Source: DASVTR01 sp036387475
Lineage (GTDB): Bacteria > Acidobacteriota > Blastocatellia > Pyrinomonadales > Pyrinomonadaceae
Length of the DNA stretch: 64,000 bases
Assembly: GCA_036387475.1 (NCBI GenBank)
Contig: DASVTR010000016.1
Coordinates: 372,001 to 436,000, forward strand
Direction of reading: 5' to 3'
The notes under the pieces were generated by a model. It made no database searches. It saw only the letters and a program-made list of their open reading frames with translations, and was not told the origin of the DNA. Positions 1 to 7,896 of this stretch are shown piece by piece. Position 1 is the stretch's first letter. Every line of letters begins with the position of its first letter. A program made the translations under genes and the position numbers.

Positions 1-2
1 AT

Positions 3-224
3 CCGAATGATCGCGTGGGGGAAAATGCTCCCGGCACGTACTACGTGGACACGCAATGTATAGATTGCGATGTCTGCCGCGATACCGCGCCGGACAATTT
101 CACACGCTCGGACGAGAACGGTTACTCGTACGTTTACAAGCAGCCCCTGAACGAAGAAGAACGCGAACTGTGCGAAGAAGCACTCGCCGCGTGCCCCGTC
201 GAAGCAATCGGCAACGACGGATAA
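3..224 (+). CDS. Ferredoxin, single [Fe-S] cluster (5' end probably outside window)
   Basis: Small acidic ferredoxin, a soluble electron carrier. Counting from the GTG at 15, Cys15, Cys18 and Cys21 form CxxCxxC and Cys60 is followed by Pro, the layout of a single [4Fe-4S] or [3Fe-4S] cluster; Cys53 is extra. The reading frame stays open to the window edge and the codons before the GTG read Pro-Asn-Asp-Arg, which fits the usual N-terminus of this family, so the true start probably lies upstream and GTG 15 is only the first in-window candidate. It ends at TAA 222-224, directly before an inverted repeat, and is convergent with the Rieske gene. The electron partner is not identifiable here. Confidence 0.85.
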   Translation, partial: PNDRVGENAPGTYYVDTQCIDCDVCRDTAPDNFTRSDENGYSYVYKQPLNEEERELCEEALAACPVEAIGNDG

Positions 225-228
225 CAAA

Positions 229-338
229 GAGTCTGGAGTCGTGAGTCTGGAGTCCGATGCCTAAAGCTGAAATCTTGTTTTCAGTTTTGGTCATCGGGCT
301 TAAAGTTTTTTGGACTCCTGACTCACGATTCCAGACTC
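229..338. repeat. Heptad inverted repeat between convergent genes
   Basis: Left arm 229-255 and right arm 312-338 pair with 2 mismatches over 27 bases. The left arm is a degenerate heptamer series (GAGTCTG, GAGTCGT, GAGTCTG, GAGTCC). The right arm touches the Rieske stop codon. Probably forms a cruciform or a bidirectional terminator-like RNA hairpin between the ferredoxin and Rieske genes. Confidence 0.8.
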
Positions 339-700
339 TAGACCATAATTTTGATAAGGCCGTCTTCGATGACGACCTCGTAAGCTTCGATGCCGATGCC
401 GTTGGTCAGTCCTTCGCCAGTGCGCACGTCGAAGCGCCAGCCGTGCCAGTCGCACTCGATTGTGTGGCCGCACAATCGACCGTCGGCTAAGGGCGCTCCC
501 TTGTGCGGACAGAAATTTTCGATGGCGTGAAACTGGCCGTCTACGTTGTAGAGGGCCAACTCCGTTCCGTTCAGCAGTTCGACTGTCGCGCCGCGCCCCG
601 GTGGCACGTCTTCGACGCGACCGACAGTAATCAGCTTGCCTTCGCGCTGCGGTTTGCGAAAATTACCGAACTGTCTGCCAATGGGTTGCATCACATTCAT
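338..700 (-). CDS. Rieske [2Fe-2S] ferredoxin-type protein
   Basis: Stand-alone Rieske protein of 120 residues. The two cluster-binding boxes are plain: CPHKG and CDWHGW, giving the two Cys and two His ligands of a [2Fe-2S] Rieske centre. There is no signal peptide, membrane helix or oxygenase catalytic domain, so it resembles the small ferredoxin subunit of dioxygenase or nitrite-reductase (NirD-like) systems rather than a bc1-type subunit. The frame extends upstream to 841, but that part is low in family character; ATG 700 (MNVMQP) or ATG 691 are better starts. It is divergent from the SIMPL gene with about 130 bp between them. The partner oxygenase or reductase is not in the window. Confidence 0.85.
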   Translation of the reverse strand: MNVMQPIGRQFGNFRKPQREGKLITVGRVEDVPPGRGATVELLNGTELALYNVDGQFHAIENFCPHKGAPLADGRLCGHTIECDWHGWRFDVRTGEGLTNGIGIEAYEVVIEDGLIKIMV

Positions 701-829
701 CGTAGCAAAGTGATTTACGCGCCAGCAAGGGCGCGCAAGTTTGGCGCGGGCGGCGCGTTCACACGCGGTGGGCGCAAACAGTTTACTCTCCCGGCGTCCA
801 GACAGATAAACAGATGGGAGAAAGATAAA

Positions 830-1819
830 ATGAAAAAGCAACTTTTAATCTTCACGACATTGCTCGTCTTACTTGCCGGCTTCGGCGCGCGTGCGTTTGC
901 CGCAGAGATAACCGTGCGCGGACGCCTCGCCCGCACGGTCGAAGCGGGCGGCTGGCTGATTCAAACCTCCGAACAGAAGAAGTACCTGATTCTTAATTTC
1001 CAGCGCTTTCAAAATGAGAAGTGGTTTGCGGAGGGCGCGCAGGTCGAGGCCGTCGGCGACGAACGGCCCGGCACTATCACAATTTATCAGGAGGGCATTC
1101 CATTTGAAGTGCGTTCGATGCGCCCTTTCGCTGGCGACGGGTCAGGCGCGTCAGGCACAGCCGCGCAAATCACAAGTCCACTGCCGACACGCGTGCTCGT
1201 CACGGGCGACTCTCTGGTGCGAGCGCAGCCGGACACGGCCATAGTAGTCCTCTCCGTCTTCACGCAGGCTAAAACGGCTGTCGAAGCGCAGCAGCAGAAC
1301 GCCACGCTGACGGATGCAGTGCTACGCGCCGTCAAAGCGGCAGCGGGCACTGGCGCGGAGGTCAAAACGAGCGGCTACAGCCTGCAACCGCAGCGTCTTT
1401 ATAAAGAGAACCAGCCGCCGACGATTACAGGCTACGAGGCGCGCAACATGATAACGGTGACGATGAGCGATTTGACGCGTGTTGGCGCGGTGATTGACGC
1501 GGGCGGCGCTGCCGGTGCGAACAACGTCGAGAGTCTTTCGTTTACGCTCCGGCAGGATAGAGCGGCGCGCAATCAGGCGTTAACCGAAGCCACGCGCGAA
1601 GCCTTGAACAAGGCGCAGACAATCGCTCAGGCAGTAGGTGGTCGCGTCACGCGTATCCTCGAAGTGCAGGAAGCAAGCGCTACGGTGCGCCCCATTTACC
1701 AGTCCGAGCGCAGCGTCGGCTTTAACGCAGACGCGCGAACACAGACGCCCATTGAACCGGGCACGCTCGACATCAACGCACAGGTACAGGTCATCGTCGA
1801 AGTCGAAACGCTCAAATAA
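830..1819 (+). CDS. SIMPL domain (DUF541) secreted protein
   Basis: Protein of 329 residues with a signal peptide (MKKQ, hydrophobic core, likely cleavage near residue 23 after AFA). Residues about 25-100 form a small beta-rich, OB-like region; from about residue 110 to the end is a SIMPL/DUF541 domain, recognisable by the VLVTGDSLVRAQPDTA opening, the GYEARNMITVTMSDLTRVGAVIDA segment and the closing VQVIVEVE strand. These proteins are exported to the periplasm or envelope; their molecular function is poorly known. The frame is open from 503, but that stretch overlaps the Rieske gene antisense. The ATG at 830 follows GGGAG at 816-820, so I use it. An inverted repeat follows the stop. Confidence 0.85.
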   Translation: MKKQLLIFTTLLVLLAGFGARAFAAEITVRGRLARTVEAGGWLIQTSEQKKYLILNFQRFQNEKWFAEGAQVEAVGDERPGTITIYQEGIPFEVRSMRPFAGDGSGASGTAAQITSPLPTRVLVTGDSLVRAQPDTAIVVLSVFTQAKTAVEAQQQNATLTDAVLRAVKAAAGTGAEVKTSGYSLQPQRLYKENQPPTITGYEARNMITVTMSDLTRVGAVIDAGGAAGANNVESLSFTLRQDRAARNQALTEATREALNKAQTIAQAVGGRVTRILEVQEASATVRPIYQSERSVGFNADARTQTPIEPGTLDINAQVQVIVEVETLK

Positions 1820-1833
1820 GACGAATCTTTATT

Positions 1834-1906
1834 CCGAAGTCCAGAGTCCAATGCTCGAAGTTAAGCATCATCATCTTAACTTCGGGCATTGGACTCTGGA
1901 CTTCGG
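1834..1906. repeat. Long near-perfect inverted repeat after the SIMPL gene
   Basis: Arms 1834-1865 and 1875-1906 pair over 32 bases with one mismatch, around a 9-base loop. Part of the arm is heptad-periodic (AGTCCAG, AGTCCAA). It follows the SIMPL stop by 14 bases and no strong U-run follows, so it is at best an atypical terminator. Confidence 0.85.
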
Positions 1907-1940
1907 ACTGTCTTTACTTTTGCCTTTCTCTCTAAGCGAG

Positions 1941-1946
1941 TATAAT
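1941..1946 (+). promoter_or_regulatory. Possible -10 box for the CBS-domain gene
   Basis: A perfect TATAAT lies 147 bases before the CBS-domain start. The base positions 17 upstream give only a weak -35 (TTTTGC at 1918-1923), so this is tentative. If used, the leader would be about 140 nt. Confidence 0.35.
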
Positions 1947-2092
1947 CGCGCACACGTGTTCCCCGAAGATAGCAAAACGAATTTGAGAGGGTGCGCCCTT
2001 GTCCCCGCACGGAGAGCGCGTTCATCTTTTGCACCCGTTTGGATTTTTGCGAGGGTGACGGTTTTCGTTGATTGACACGAGGGAGGAAAGAT

Positions 2093-3031
2093 ATGTCCAG
2101 GAATCGCTACGATAGAGACGATGACGGAGGCTATTACGGCGGCGGTGGTCGCGGCGGGCGCGGCGGCGGCTGGGGCAGCGGCGTAGACCGCACGGGCGCT
2201 GACCGCTCGCAGTATGACCGCGCAGATTACTCGCGCGGCAGAGAATATGGCTACGACGATGCCTACGGCGCACGCGACCGCGCGCGCAGCGGGCGCGATT
2301 ACGAAAGCGGCAATTACGGCAACTACGGGCGCGCGGGCTACGGTGAACGCGACGATGATCGTGATTACGGGCGTCGCTCCGGCGGCTATCGCGACGAACG
2401 CTACGACCGCGACGATGACCGGGGCGATGACCGCTCGTTTTTTGAAGATGCACGCGATTATGTGCGAGGCCGTAGCGCCAGTCGCGGTCGTCGCGCCTCG
2501 CGCTCGCGCGTGCGTTGCCGGGATATTATGACCCGCGACGTGACTGTGGCAACGCGCGACAGCACGCTCGAAGAAGTTGCGCGGATGATGAAAGACGAAG
2601 ACACAGGCATTATCCCTGTCGTCGATTATAACGATGCTCCGACGACTGCGACCAGTGAGACGGGTGACGAAGCGCCACGCAACGCCGCTCGCCCAAGCAG
2701 TAGCAACGGCAGGCTGGTCGGCTTGATTACAGACCGTGACATCGTTATCCGCGCCGTCGCCGAAGGCAAGGACACGCGCACCACTCGCGCCGAAGAAGTG
2801 ATGACAGCGGACGTGCATTCGGCCAAGCCTAACGACCGCGTCATTGATGCGATTCGCAAGATGGGCGACAAGCAGGTGCGCCGCATTCCTGTCGTCGGCG
2901 AAAACGGCAACCTGCGCGGCATCATCTCGATGGCCGACATCGCGCTCGAAACCGAAGAGGACGAAGAACTCGCAGACGCCCTCGAAGAGATTTCGAGCGG
3001 CGCTTCGTTCTGGAACAAGATTTTTGGTTAA
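2093..3031 (+). CDS. CBS-pair protein with Arg/Gly/Tyr/Asp-rich disordered N-terminus
   Basis: Protein of 312 residues in two parts. Residues 1 to about 140 are almost wholly Arg, Gly, Asp, Tyr and Ser, with RGG-, YGG- and DRDD-type repeats and no predicted fold. From about 141 to the end is a tandem CBS pair: CBS1 opens with RDIMTRDVTVA and is interrupted by a roughly 30-residue Thr/Ser/Ala-rich insert before RLVGLITDRDIV; CBS2 runs from EEVMTADV to LRGIISMADI. CBS pairs usually bind adenosine nucleotides. The frame is open from TTG 2072, but ATG 2093 follows GGGAGG at 2081-2086 and is the likely start. There is no catalytic domain. The N-terminus looks like a phase-separating or RNA-binding tail; that is inference from composition only. 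Confidence 0.85.
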   Translation: MSRNRYDRDDDGGYYGGGGRGGRGGGWGSGVDRTGADRSQYDRADYSRGREYGYDDAYGARDRARSGRDYESGNYGNYGRAGYGERDDDRDYGRRSGGYRDERYDRDDDRGDDRSFFEDARDYVRGRSASRGRRASRSRVRCRDIMTRDVTVATRDSTLEEVARMMKDEDTGIIPVVDYNDAPTTATSETGDEAPRNAARPSSSNGRLVGLITDRDIVIRAVAEGKDTRTTRAEEVMTADVHSAKPNDRVIDAIRKMGDKQVRRIPVVGENGNLRGIISMADIALETEEDEELADALEEISSGASFWNKIFG

Positions 3032-3056
3032 AGCAGAAGGCAGGAGTTAAAGAACA

Positions 3057-3153
3057 GAATTCAGAATCCAGAATTCAGAAGCCGGAATAAGAGGCTGCAA
3101 CCATTCTTCTGATTTTCTTTTATTCTGGATTCTGGATTCTAAATTCTGGATTC
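3057..3153. repeat. Heptad inverted repeat, GAATTCA type
   Basis: Left arm 3057-3090 reads as heptamers GAATTCA, GAATCCA, GAATTCA, GAAGCCG; the right arm, about 3119-3153, is the imperfect complement. The loop contains GAGGCTGCAACC, a core shared with the elements at 3544, 25651, 32409 and 36181. It lies between the CBS and Hsp20 genes, ending 12 bases before the Hsp20 ATG. Confidence 0.85.
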
Positions 3154-3164
3154 GTAGTTGAGTG

Positions 3165-3578
3165 ATGGCTAAATCGGTTGAGCGTTACTTTCAGTTGATG
3201 CCGGTGGGGCGACGGGTGCGTCCCGGCCGTCGTCTGTGGTGTCCGGCGGCGGACGTTTATCAAACGCGCGACGGCTGGTTCGTGAAGGTTGATCTGGCGG
3301 GCGTCAACGCGGAAGATTTGGAGATTACAATTGCAGGCTCGACGCTGCACATCGCCGGCTGCCGCCGCGATACGTTTTACGGCGAAGGCGTTATCTATCA
3401 ACAACTGGAAATCACCTACAGCCGCTTTGAGAAAACACTGCGCTTTCCCTGCTCTATAGAGGACGCGCACCTGGCGCGTGACTACCGCGACGGCTTGCTC
3501 GTCCTGCACCTGAAAAGCGCCGAAGAAAATTGTGAAGAAAGGCCGGAGTCAGGAGTCAGGAATCAGGAGTCAGAATAA
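3165..3578 (+). CDS. Small heat-shock protein, Hsp20/alpha-crystallin family
   Basis: Protein of 137 residues. The alpha-crystallin domain spans about residues 28-122: an opening ADVYQTRDGWFVKVDLAGV, the middle LEITIAGSTLHIAG, and the late FPCSIEDAHLARDYRDGLLVLHL. Such proteins hold unfolding proteins as ATP-independent chaperones in the cytoplasm. GTG 3162 and ATG 3165 are adjacent; ATG is preferred. The C-terminal tail has no IxI anchoring motif; its last eleven residues (PESGVRNQESE) are encoded by the left arm of the following heptad repeat, so the natural end of the gene may have been replaced. The next gene is lon, which suits a protein quality-control pair. Confidence 0.88.
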   Translation: MAKSVERYFQLMPVGRRVRPGRRLWCPAADVYQTRDGWFVKVDLAGVNAEDLEITIAGSTLHIAGCRRDTFYGEGVIYQQLEITYSRFEKTLRFPCSIEDAHLARDYRDGLLVLHLKSAEENCEERPESGVRNQESE

Positions 3579-3646
3579 TCTGCGGCAACCCGCTTTTATT
3601 CTTCTTTCTTTTCTCCTGACTCCTGACTTCTGACTTCTGACTCCTG
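3544..3646. repeat. Heptad inverted repeat, GGAGTCA type
   Basis: Left arm 3544-3573 is GGAGTCA, GGAGTCA, GGAATCA, GGAGTCA; right arm 3613-3646 is the complement with small changes. The loop holds TGCGGCAACC and a T-rich tract, like other members. The left arm lies inside the Hsp20 reading frame. Confidence 0.88.
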
Positions 3647-3656
3647 TTATTACGTT

Positions 3657-6188
3657 ATGTCTGAAAATCCAGAGACCATTGGGAAACTAGAAGAGACGCG
3701 AACGCCGCAGGCCGGAGAGCCGCAAGCGGGCGCGGCTCAACAGCCTGAGAGCGTAAGCGCAAGCACAGAAGAACAGCCGCAGGCTGTGCCCTTTGAGATA
3801 GCTGTGCTGCCTTTGCAGGGCACGACGCTTTTTCCGGAGACGGTCGTGCCGCTGGCGGTCGGACGCCCGCGCTCGATTGGAGCGGTCGAGGCGGCGCTCT
3901 CGACCGAAGAGAAACTGTTGGCCTGTATCTCGCTGCGCAACGCGGACGTAACCGGCGCGGACGCGCAATCGGCAGACCTCTATCAAGTCGGCACGCTCGT
4001 CATGATTAAACGCATGGAGCGTATCGAAGACGGTCTACACCTGATCGTGCAAGGGACGGAGCGCATACGCGTTTTGAGTTGGTCGCAGGAGCAGCCTTTC
4101 CTGCGCGCACGCGTCTCTATTCTGCCGGAGTTGAAAACGATTGACCCGGAAGAAGTCGAAGCCAGCCGTCGCAACGTGCAGCAATTGATTCAACAGGCGC
4201 TGGCGATGCTGCCGCAAGTTCCGCCCGAAGTGCGGGCCATCATCCTGCAAGCCAACGACCCCGTTCGCCTCGCCTACTTTCTCGGCTCAATTCTTAATCT
4301 AGGAGTTGAGCAGGAACAGAAGATGCTCGAAGCCGAGACGGCTGACGAGTTATTGCGACTGGCCCATAACTATCTCGCGCGCGAAGTCGAGATTATGCAG
4401 ATTCGTTCCAAGATTGCCGACGAAGCGCAAAGCGAGATGAACAAGGCGCAGCGCGATTATGTCTTGCGCCAGCAGTTGAAGGCGATTCAGAAGGAATTGG
4501 GCGACGACGAGGGCGGCGAGCAGGCCGAAGCCGCCCAAATGCGCGAGCGCCTCGATGCGGCAGACCTCCCGGAAGACGTGCGCAAGGAAGCCGAGCGCGA
4601 GTTAAAAAGGATGGAGAAGTTGCCATCCGCCGCGCCCGATTATCACGTTATCCGTACCTATCTCGAATACGTGCTCGAACTTCCCTGGAAAAAATCTACG
4701 GAAGACAAGCTCGATTTGCGTGAGGCGCGCCGCATACTGGACGAAGACCACTACGGCCTCGAAGACATCAAGGAGCGCATCCTCGAATTTCTGGCTGTCA
4801 TTAAGCTCAAGCCGGAAGCGAAGAGTCCGATTCTCTGCTTCGTTGGCCCACCGGGCGTCGGCAAGACAAGTCTCGGGCGCTCGATTGCGCGTGCGCTGGG
4901 ACGCGAGTTTGAGCGCCTCTCTTTAGGCGGCGTGCGCGACGAAGCAGAACTGCGCGGCCACCGTCGCACCTACATCGGGGCGCTGCCCGGTCGTATCGTT
5001 CAATCCCTGCGCCGCGCGGGCGTTAACAATCCCGTCATGATGCTCGATGAGATAGACAAGCTTGGCAACGATTATAGGGGCGACCCCTCTGCGGCGCTCC
5101 TCGAAATCCTTGACCCGCAGCAGAACAACACGTTCCGCGACCATTATCTGGATTTGCCGTTTGATCTCTCGAAGGTTTTCTTCATCGCAACGGCCAACCA
5201 GCTTGGGCCAATCCCCGCACCTTTGCGCGACCGCATGGAGATTATCGGGCTTGCGGGCTACTCCGACCAGGAGAAGCTGCACATCGCGCGGCAGTATCTA
5301 GTCCCGCGACAGGTAAAGGAAAACGGCCTTGAAGAATCTCAGTTCGGTATTACGGACGAAGCGCTTCAACTCATCGCCGCCCGCTATACGCGTGAAGCCG
5401 GAGTGCGGCAGATGGAACGCACCATCGGCAGCATTGTTCGCAAAGTCGCTTTGAAGATAGCGCAGGGTGAGGTGGAGCGTTTGACCGTCGATGCGCCAGA
5501 CATTAAAGAGTATCTGGGTGCGCCGCGCTTTTACCCCGAAGAAGCGCGTAAGGAGTTGCCCGCTGGCGTGGCGACGGGGATGGCCTGGACGGAGATGGGC
5601 GGCGAAGTTCTCTTTATCGAGGCGACGCTTTTGCCGGGAGGTTCGGGGCTGACCTTGACCGGACAACTCGGCGAGGTAATGCAGGAATCGGCGCGCGCCG
5701 CGCGTTCCTATCTCTGGTCGCACGCTGCGGATTTGGGTCTTGACCTGGAAATGTTTAAGGGTTACGGCGTACACCTGCACGTTCCCGCCGGGGCGATTCC
5801 AAAGGATGGGCCAAGCGCGGGCGTGACGATGGCCTCCGCTCTGGCCTCGCTCTACACGGGCCGCCGCGTGCGCCCCGATACGGCGATGACCGGCGAGATA
5901 ACGCTCTCCGGGCTGGTCTTTCCCGTCGGCGGTATCAAGGAGAAAGTCCTGGCGGCATATCGCGCAGGCATCCGGCGCATCATTCTACCCGCGCGCAACG
6001 AAGCGGACACCGAAGAGATTCCCGCAGACGTGCGCCGCGAACTGGAAATCATTCCCGTCACACGCATTAACGAAGCGATTGAGGCAGCGCTTGAGCGGCT
6101 CGTCTCCAATCCACCGCCGCCACCAGCCGCGCAAGAGTCGGCAGCAAGGCACAATGAACCAGAGCCATTGCGCGTCCGCCCGGCTTGA
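3657..6188 (+). CDS. lon: ATP-dependent Lon protease
   Basis: Lon of 843 residues, a soluble hexameric AAA+ serine protease that removes damaged and regulatory proteins. Order: an acidic Gln/Glu-rich N-terminal extension (residues 1-45), the Lon substrate-binding domain (about 46-245), a helical linker, the AAA+ domain with Walker A GPPGVGKTS near residue 397 and Walker B MMLDEIDK near 463, then the protease domain. The catalytic Ser is in KDGPSAG near residue 719 and the Lys in GGIKEK near 762, a 43-residue spacing as in E. coli Lon. It is longer than E. coli Lon (784) through the N-terminal extension and a Pro/Ala-rich tail. Start ATG 3657 lies just after a heptad repeat. Confidence 0.97.
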   Translation: MSENPETIGKLEETRTPQAGEPQAGAAQQPESVSASTEEQPQAVPFEIAVLPLQGTTLFPETVVPLAVGRPRSIGAVEAALSTEEKLLACISLRNADVTGADAQSADLYQVGTLVMIKRMERIEDGLHLIVQGTERIRVLSWSQEQPFLRARVSILPELKTIDPEEVEASRRNVQQLIQQALAMLPQVPPEVRAIILQANDPVRLAYFLGSILNLGVEQEQKMLEAETADELLRLAHNYLAREVEIMQIRSKIADEAQSEMNKAQRDYVLRQQLKAIQKELGDDEGGEQAEAAQMRERLDAADLPEDVRKEAERELKRMEKLPSAAPDYHVIRTYLEYVLELPWKKSTEDKLDLREARRILDEDHYGLEDIKERILEFLAVIKLKPEAKSPILCFVGPPGVGKTSLGRSIARALGREFERLSLGGVRDEAELRGHRRTYIGALPGRIVQSLRRAGVNNPVMMLDEIDKLGNDYRGDPSAALLEILDPQQNNTFRDHYLDLPFDLSKVFFIATANQLGPIPAPLRDRMEIIGLAGYSDQEKLHIARQYLVPRQVKENGLEESQFGITDEALQLIAARYTREAGVRQMERTIGSIVRKVALKIAQGEVERLTVDAPDIKEYLGAPRFYPEEARKELPAGVATGMAWTEMGGEVLFIEATLLPGGSGLTLTGQLGEVMQESARAARSYLWSHAADLGLDLEMFKGYGVHLHVPAGAIPKDGPSAGVTMASALASLYTGRRVRPDTAMTGEITLSGLVFPVGGIKEKVLAAYRAGIRRIILPARNEADTEEIPADVRRELEIIPVTRINEAIEAALERLVSNPPPPPAAQESAARHNEPEPLRVRPA

Positions 6189-6257
6189 AGTTCACAGGCT
6201 GGATGATAGACTGATGGTGATTTGGTTTATGATACGAGCGTGGGCCAATTCAAACGA

Positions 6258-6287
6258 TTGTCTGATAAATGTCTGAGCTAGTATTCT
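6258..6287 (+). promoter_or_regulatory. Putative sigma70-type promoter for the GNAT gene
   Basis: TTGTCT at 6258-6263, an 18-base spacer, and TATTCT at 6282-6287. Transcription would start near 6294, which makes the ATG at 6295 almost leaderless and favours the second ATG at 6322. A small hairpin (TTCGCC, loop CTTC, GGCGAA) would then sit in the leader. Confidence 0.4.
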
Positions 6288-6321
6288 GCCGTTAATGTCT
6301 TTCGCCCTTCGGCGAAGAATT

Positions 6322-6792
6322 ATGCACGTCACACTACGTAACTTTACCACAGAGGACGAAGCATTTCTCTACCGTCTCTATGCCAGCACGCGCGAAGAGG
6401 AATTGTCTGCGCTGGGGTGGGACGCCGCCCAGCAGGATTTGTTCCTGAAGATGCAATTCAACATACAACACCGCGCCTATACCGCTAATTTTCCGCAGGC
6501 AGACAGCTACATCATCATCGCCGATGGAGAGCAGGCTGGCAGACTCATGCTCAATCGAACAGACGAAGAGATATTTATGATTGACCTCGCACTGTTGCCC
6601 GAATATCGCGGCGCAGGCATCGGCTCGACTTTGTTTAAAGAACTGCTGGCCGAAGGCGCTGAGTCCGGTAAGCCTGTTATCCTGCACGTGCTCAAGGAGA
6701 ACGTTAATGCGATACGCCTCTACGAAAGGCTGGGCTTCTCCATGTGCGCCGACGTAGGGATGTATTTTAGGATGGAGTGCGTCCCGACCTGA
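6322..6792 (+). CDS. GNAT-family N-acetyltransferase (first of two paralogs)
   Basis: GNAT acetyltransferase of 156 residues from ATG 6322 (165 from ATG 6295). The acetyl-CoA pyrophosphate loop is LLPEYRGAGIGS, and the late alpha4/beta7 region reads NAIRLYERLGFSM. It is clearly paralogous to the gene at 7203: both share EEFLY/EAFLY, YASTR, W-D-x-A-Q, and H-Y/Y-x-A spacing. The substrate is unknown. The two copies flank a DUF6916-like gene and lie just upstream of three tail-collar genes, so it may modify a partner protein in that island; this is inference from position. ATG 6322 is preferred because of the promoter spacing, but ATG 6295 cannot be excluded. Confidence 0.85.
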   Translation: MHVTLRNFTTEDEAFLYRLYASTREEELSALGWDAAQQDLFLKMQFNIQHRAYTANFPQADSYIIIADGEQAGRLMLNRTDEEIFMIDLALLPEYRGAGIGSTLFKELLAEGAESGKPVILHVLKENVNAIRLYERLGFSMCADVGMYFRMECVPT

Positions 6793-6887
6793 GCCGCGCG
6801 CTTTAGCGCCCCGCACCATTCGTTGAGCGACTTAATCCCATTTCTTTAGTAATTCAGATGCCGTCCATTTTAAGGAGGTCAGAAGTT

Positions 6888-7196
6888 GTGTTGGATAGAA
6901 TAGAGAGGTCAGTTTTTGCCGAAAACTTAAAGACTAAATTCAAAGCTTCGCTCGAAGGTATGAACGCAGTCGAATTGGAGTTGGTTGAAATCGTGGATAA
7001 CGTTTCGACGCCGCGACAGGAACAGTTCGCGCTGGAATTTCATGGGCCAGCAAACACTTTTCTCCCGCAGCAGATGTATCGAGTGGAGCACGAAAGCATC
7101 GGAACGTTTGACCTGCTGCTCGTTCCCGTCGGGAAGCATGAGAACGGATTTGCTTATGAAGCCGTCTTCAATCGCCTGATTCCGAAAAGTGAGTAA
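6888..7196 (+). CDS. DUF6916-like small protein, cytoplasmic copy
   Basis: Protein of about 102 residues that I match by eye to the DUF6916-type domain: a GPANTFLPQQMYRVEHESIG core followed by FDLLLVPVG and a closing YEAVFNRL. The same pattern recurs in the Tat-exported protein at 7897-8379 (LGQRGVELQQNTYQMAHSSLG, then FELLLVPVG, QAVFTRL). The frame opens at ATG 6858, but a perfect AAGGAGGT at 6872-6879 lies inside that longer reading, eight bases before GTG 6888, so GTG 6888 is the likely start. It sits between the two GNAT genes, six bases before the second. Function is unknown. Confidence 0.75.
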   Translation: MLDRIERSVFAENLKTKFKASLEGMNAVELELVEIVDNVSTPRQEQFALEFHGPANTFLPQQMYRVEHESIGTFDLLLVPVGKHENGFAYEAVFNRLIPKSE

Positions 7197-7202
7197 CTTT
7201 TT

Positions 7203-7703
7203 ATGTTGAAGAGCTACACGGTCGGCACGAGCGCGGTCGTTCGTCTGCGCGCCGTCCAACCCGATGATGAAGAGTTTCTCTACAAGGTTTACGCCAGCAC
7301 GCGGGCCGACGAGATGAAGCTTGTCCCCTGGGATGAGGCGCAAAAGGAATCCTTCGTCAGGATGCAGTTTACAGCGCAGCAGCGGCATTATGCTGCCTAC
7401 TACCCGGAAGCAGAGCACCACTTAATTACGCTCGACGACCAGCCCATCGGGCGCATCTACATCAACAGAGACGAACAGGAGATTAAGATTCTGGACGTAA
7501 CCATTCTTCCAGAACACCGCAGCGCAGGCGTAGGAACACCGCTGCTCAAAGGAATCATGGCCGAAGCGGCAGAGACAAAGCGTTGTGTTGTTATTTACGT
7601 TGAAAGTCACAGTCCGGCGCTACGGCTCTTCGAGCGCCTGGGCTTTTCAATGGTTGAGAATGATGATGTTAATGCTCTGATGCGTTGGTGTCCTGCCGTT
7701 TAA
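7203..7703 (+). CDS. GNAT-family N-acetyltransferase (second paralog)
   Basis: Protein of 166 residues, paralog of the gene at 6322. The acetyl-CoA loop is LPEHRSAGVGT and the late region is LRLFERLGFSM. The N-terminus (VVRLRAVQPDDEEFLYKVYASTR) is a standard GNAT beta1-alpha1. It is six bases downstream of the DUF6916-like gene and so is probably co-transcribed with it. GNAT enzymes transfer an acetyl group from acetyl-CoA to amines; the acceptor cannot be told from sequence. A stem-loop at 7718-7778 follows. Confidence 0.87.
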   Translation: MLKSYTVGTSAVVRLRAVQPDDEEFLYKVYASTRADEMKLVPWDEAQKESFVRMQFTAQQRHYAAYYPEAEHHLITLDDQPIGRIYINRDEQEIKILDVTILPEHRSAGVGTPLLKGIMAEAAETKRCVVIYVESHSPALRLFERLGFSMVENDDVNALMRWCPAV

Positions 7704-7717
7704 GAAGCTAACAGGAA

Positions 7718-7778
7718 AAAACCTGCGCCGCGCAAATCATCTGTCGCCGCTCGCGGCAGACGTGTGCTCGCAGGTTTT
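7718..7778. terminator. Bidirectional terminator-like hairpin
   Basis: Arms AAAACCTGCG (7718-7727) and CGCAGGTTTT (7769-7778) pair perfectly, with a bulged inner stem around 7740-7760. Flanking A-run on one side and T-run on the other suit termination of both convergent genes (GNAT on +, Tat DUF6916 protein on -). Confidence 0.6.
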
Positions 7779-7896
7779 ATGCAGCCTCGACGCTTCATCG
7801 TGCATTGTGTGGGGTCAACCAAGACGAACGACAGGACTTTAGGATGAAAGCTTGGCCGCGCGCTTCTTTCAGCCCGCTACTCGCGCGCGCCTCTGT

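Noticed and set aside
1871..2818. Long minus-strand open frame (315 codons) opposite the CBS gene
   Set aside because: Its Ala/Val/Ile-rich composition is the mirror of the Arg/Gly/Asp-rich coding strand; no motif, no ribosome-binding site, and the plus-strand gene is clearly real.
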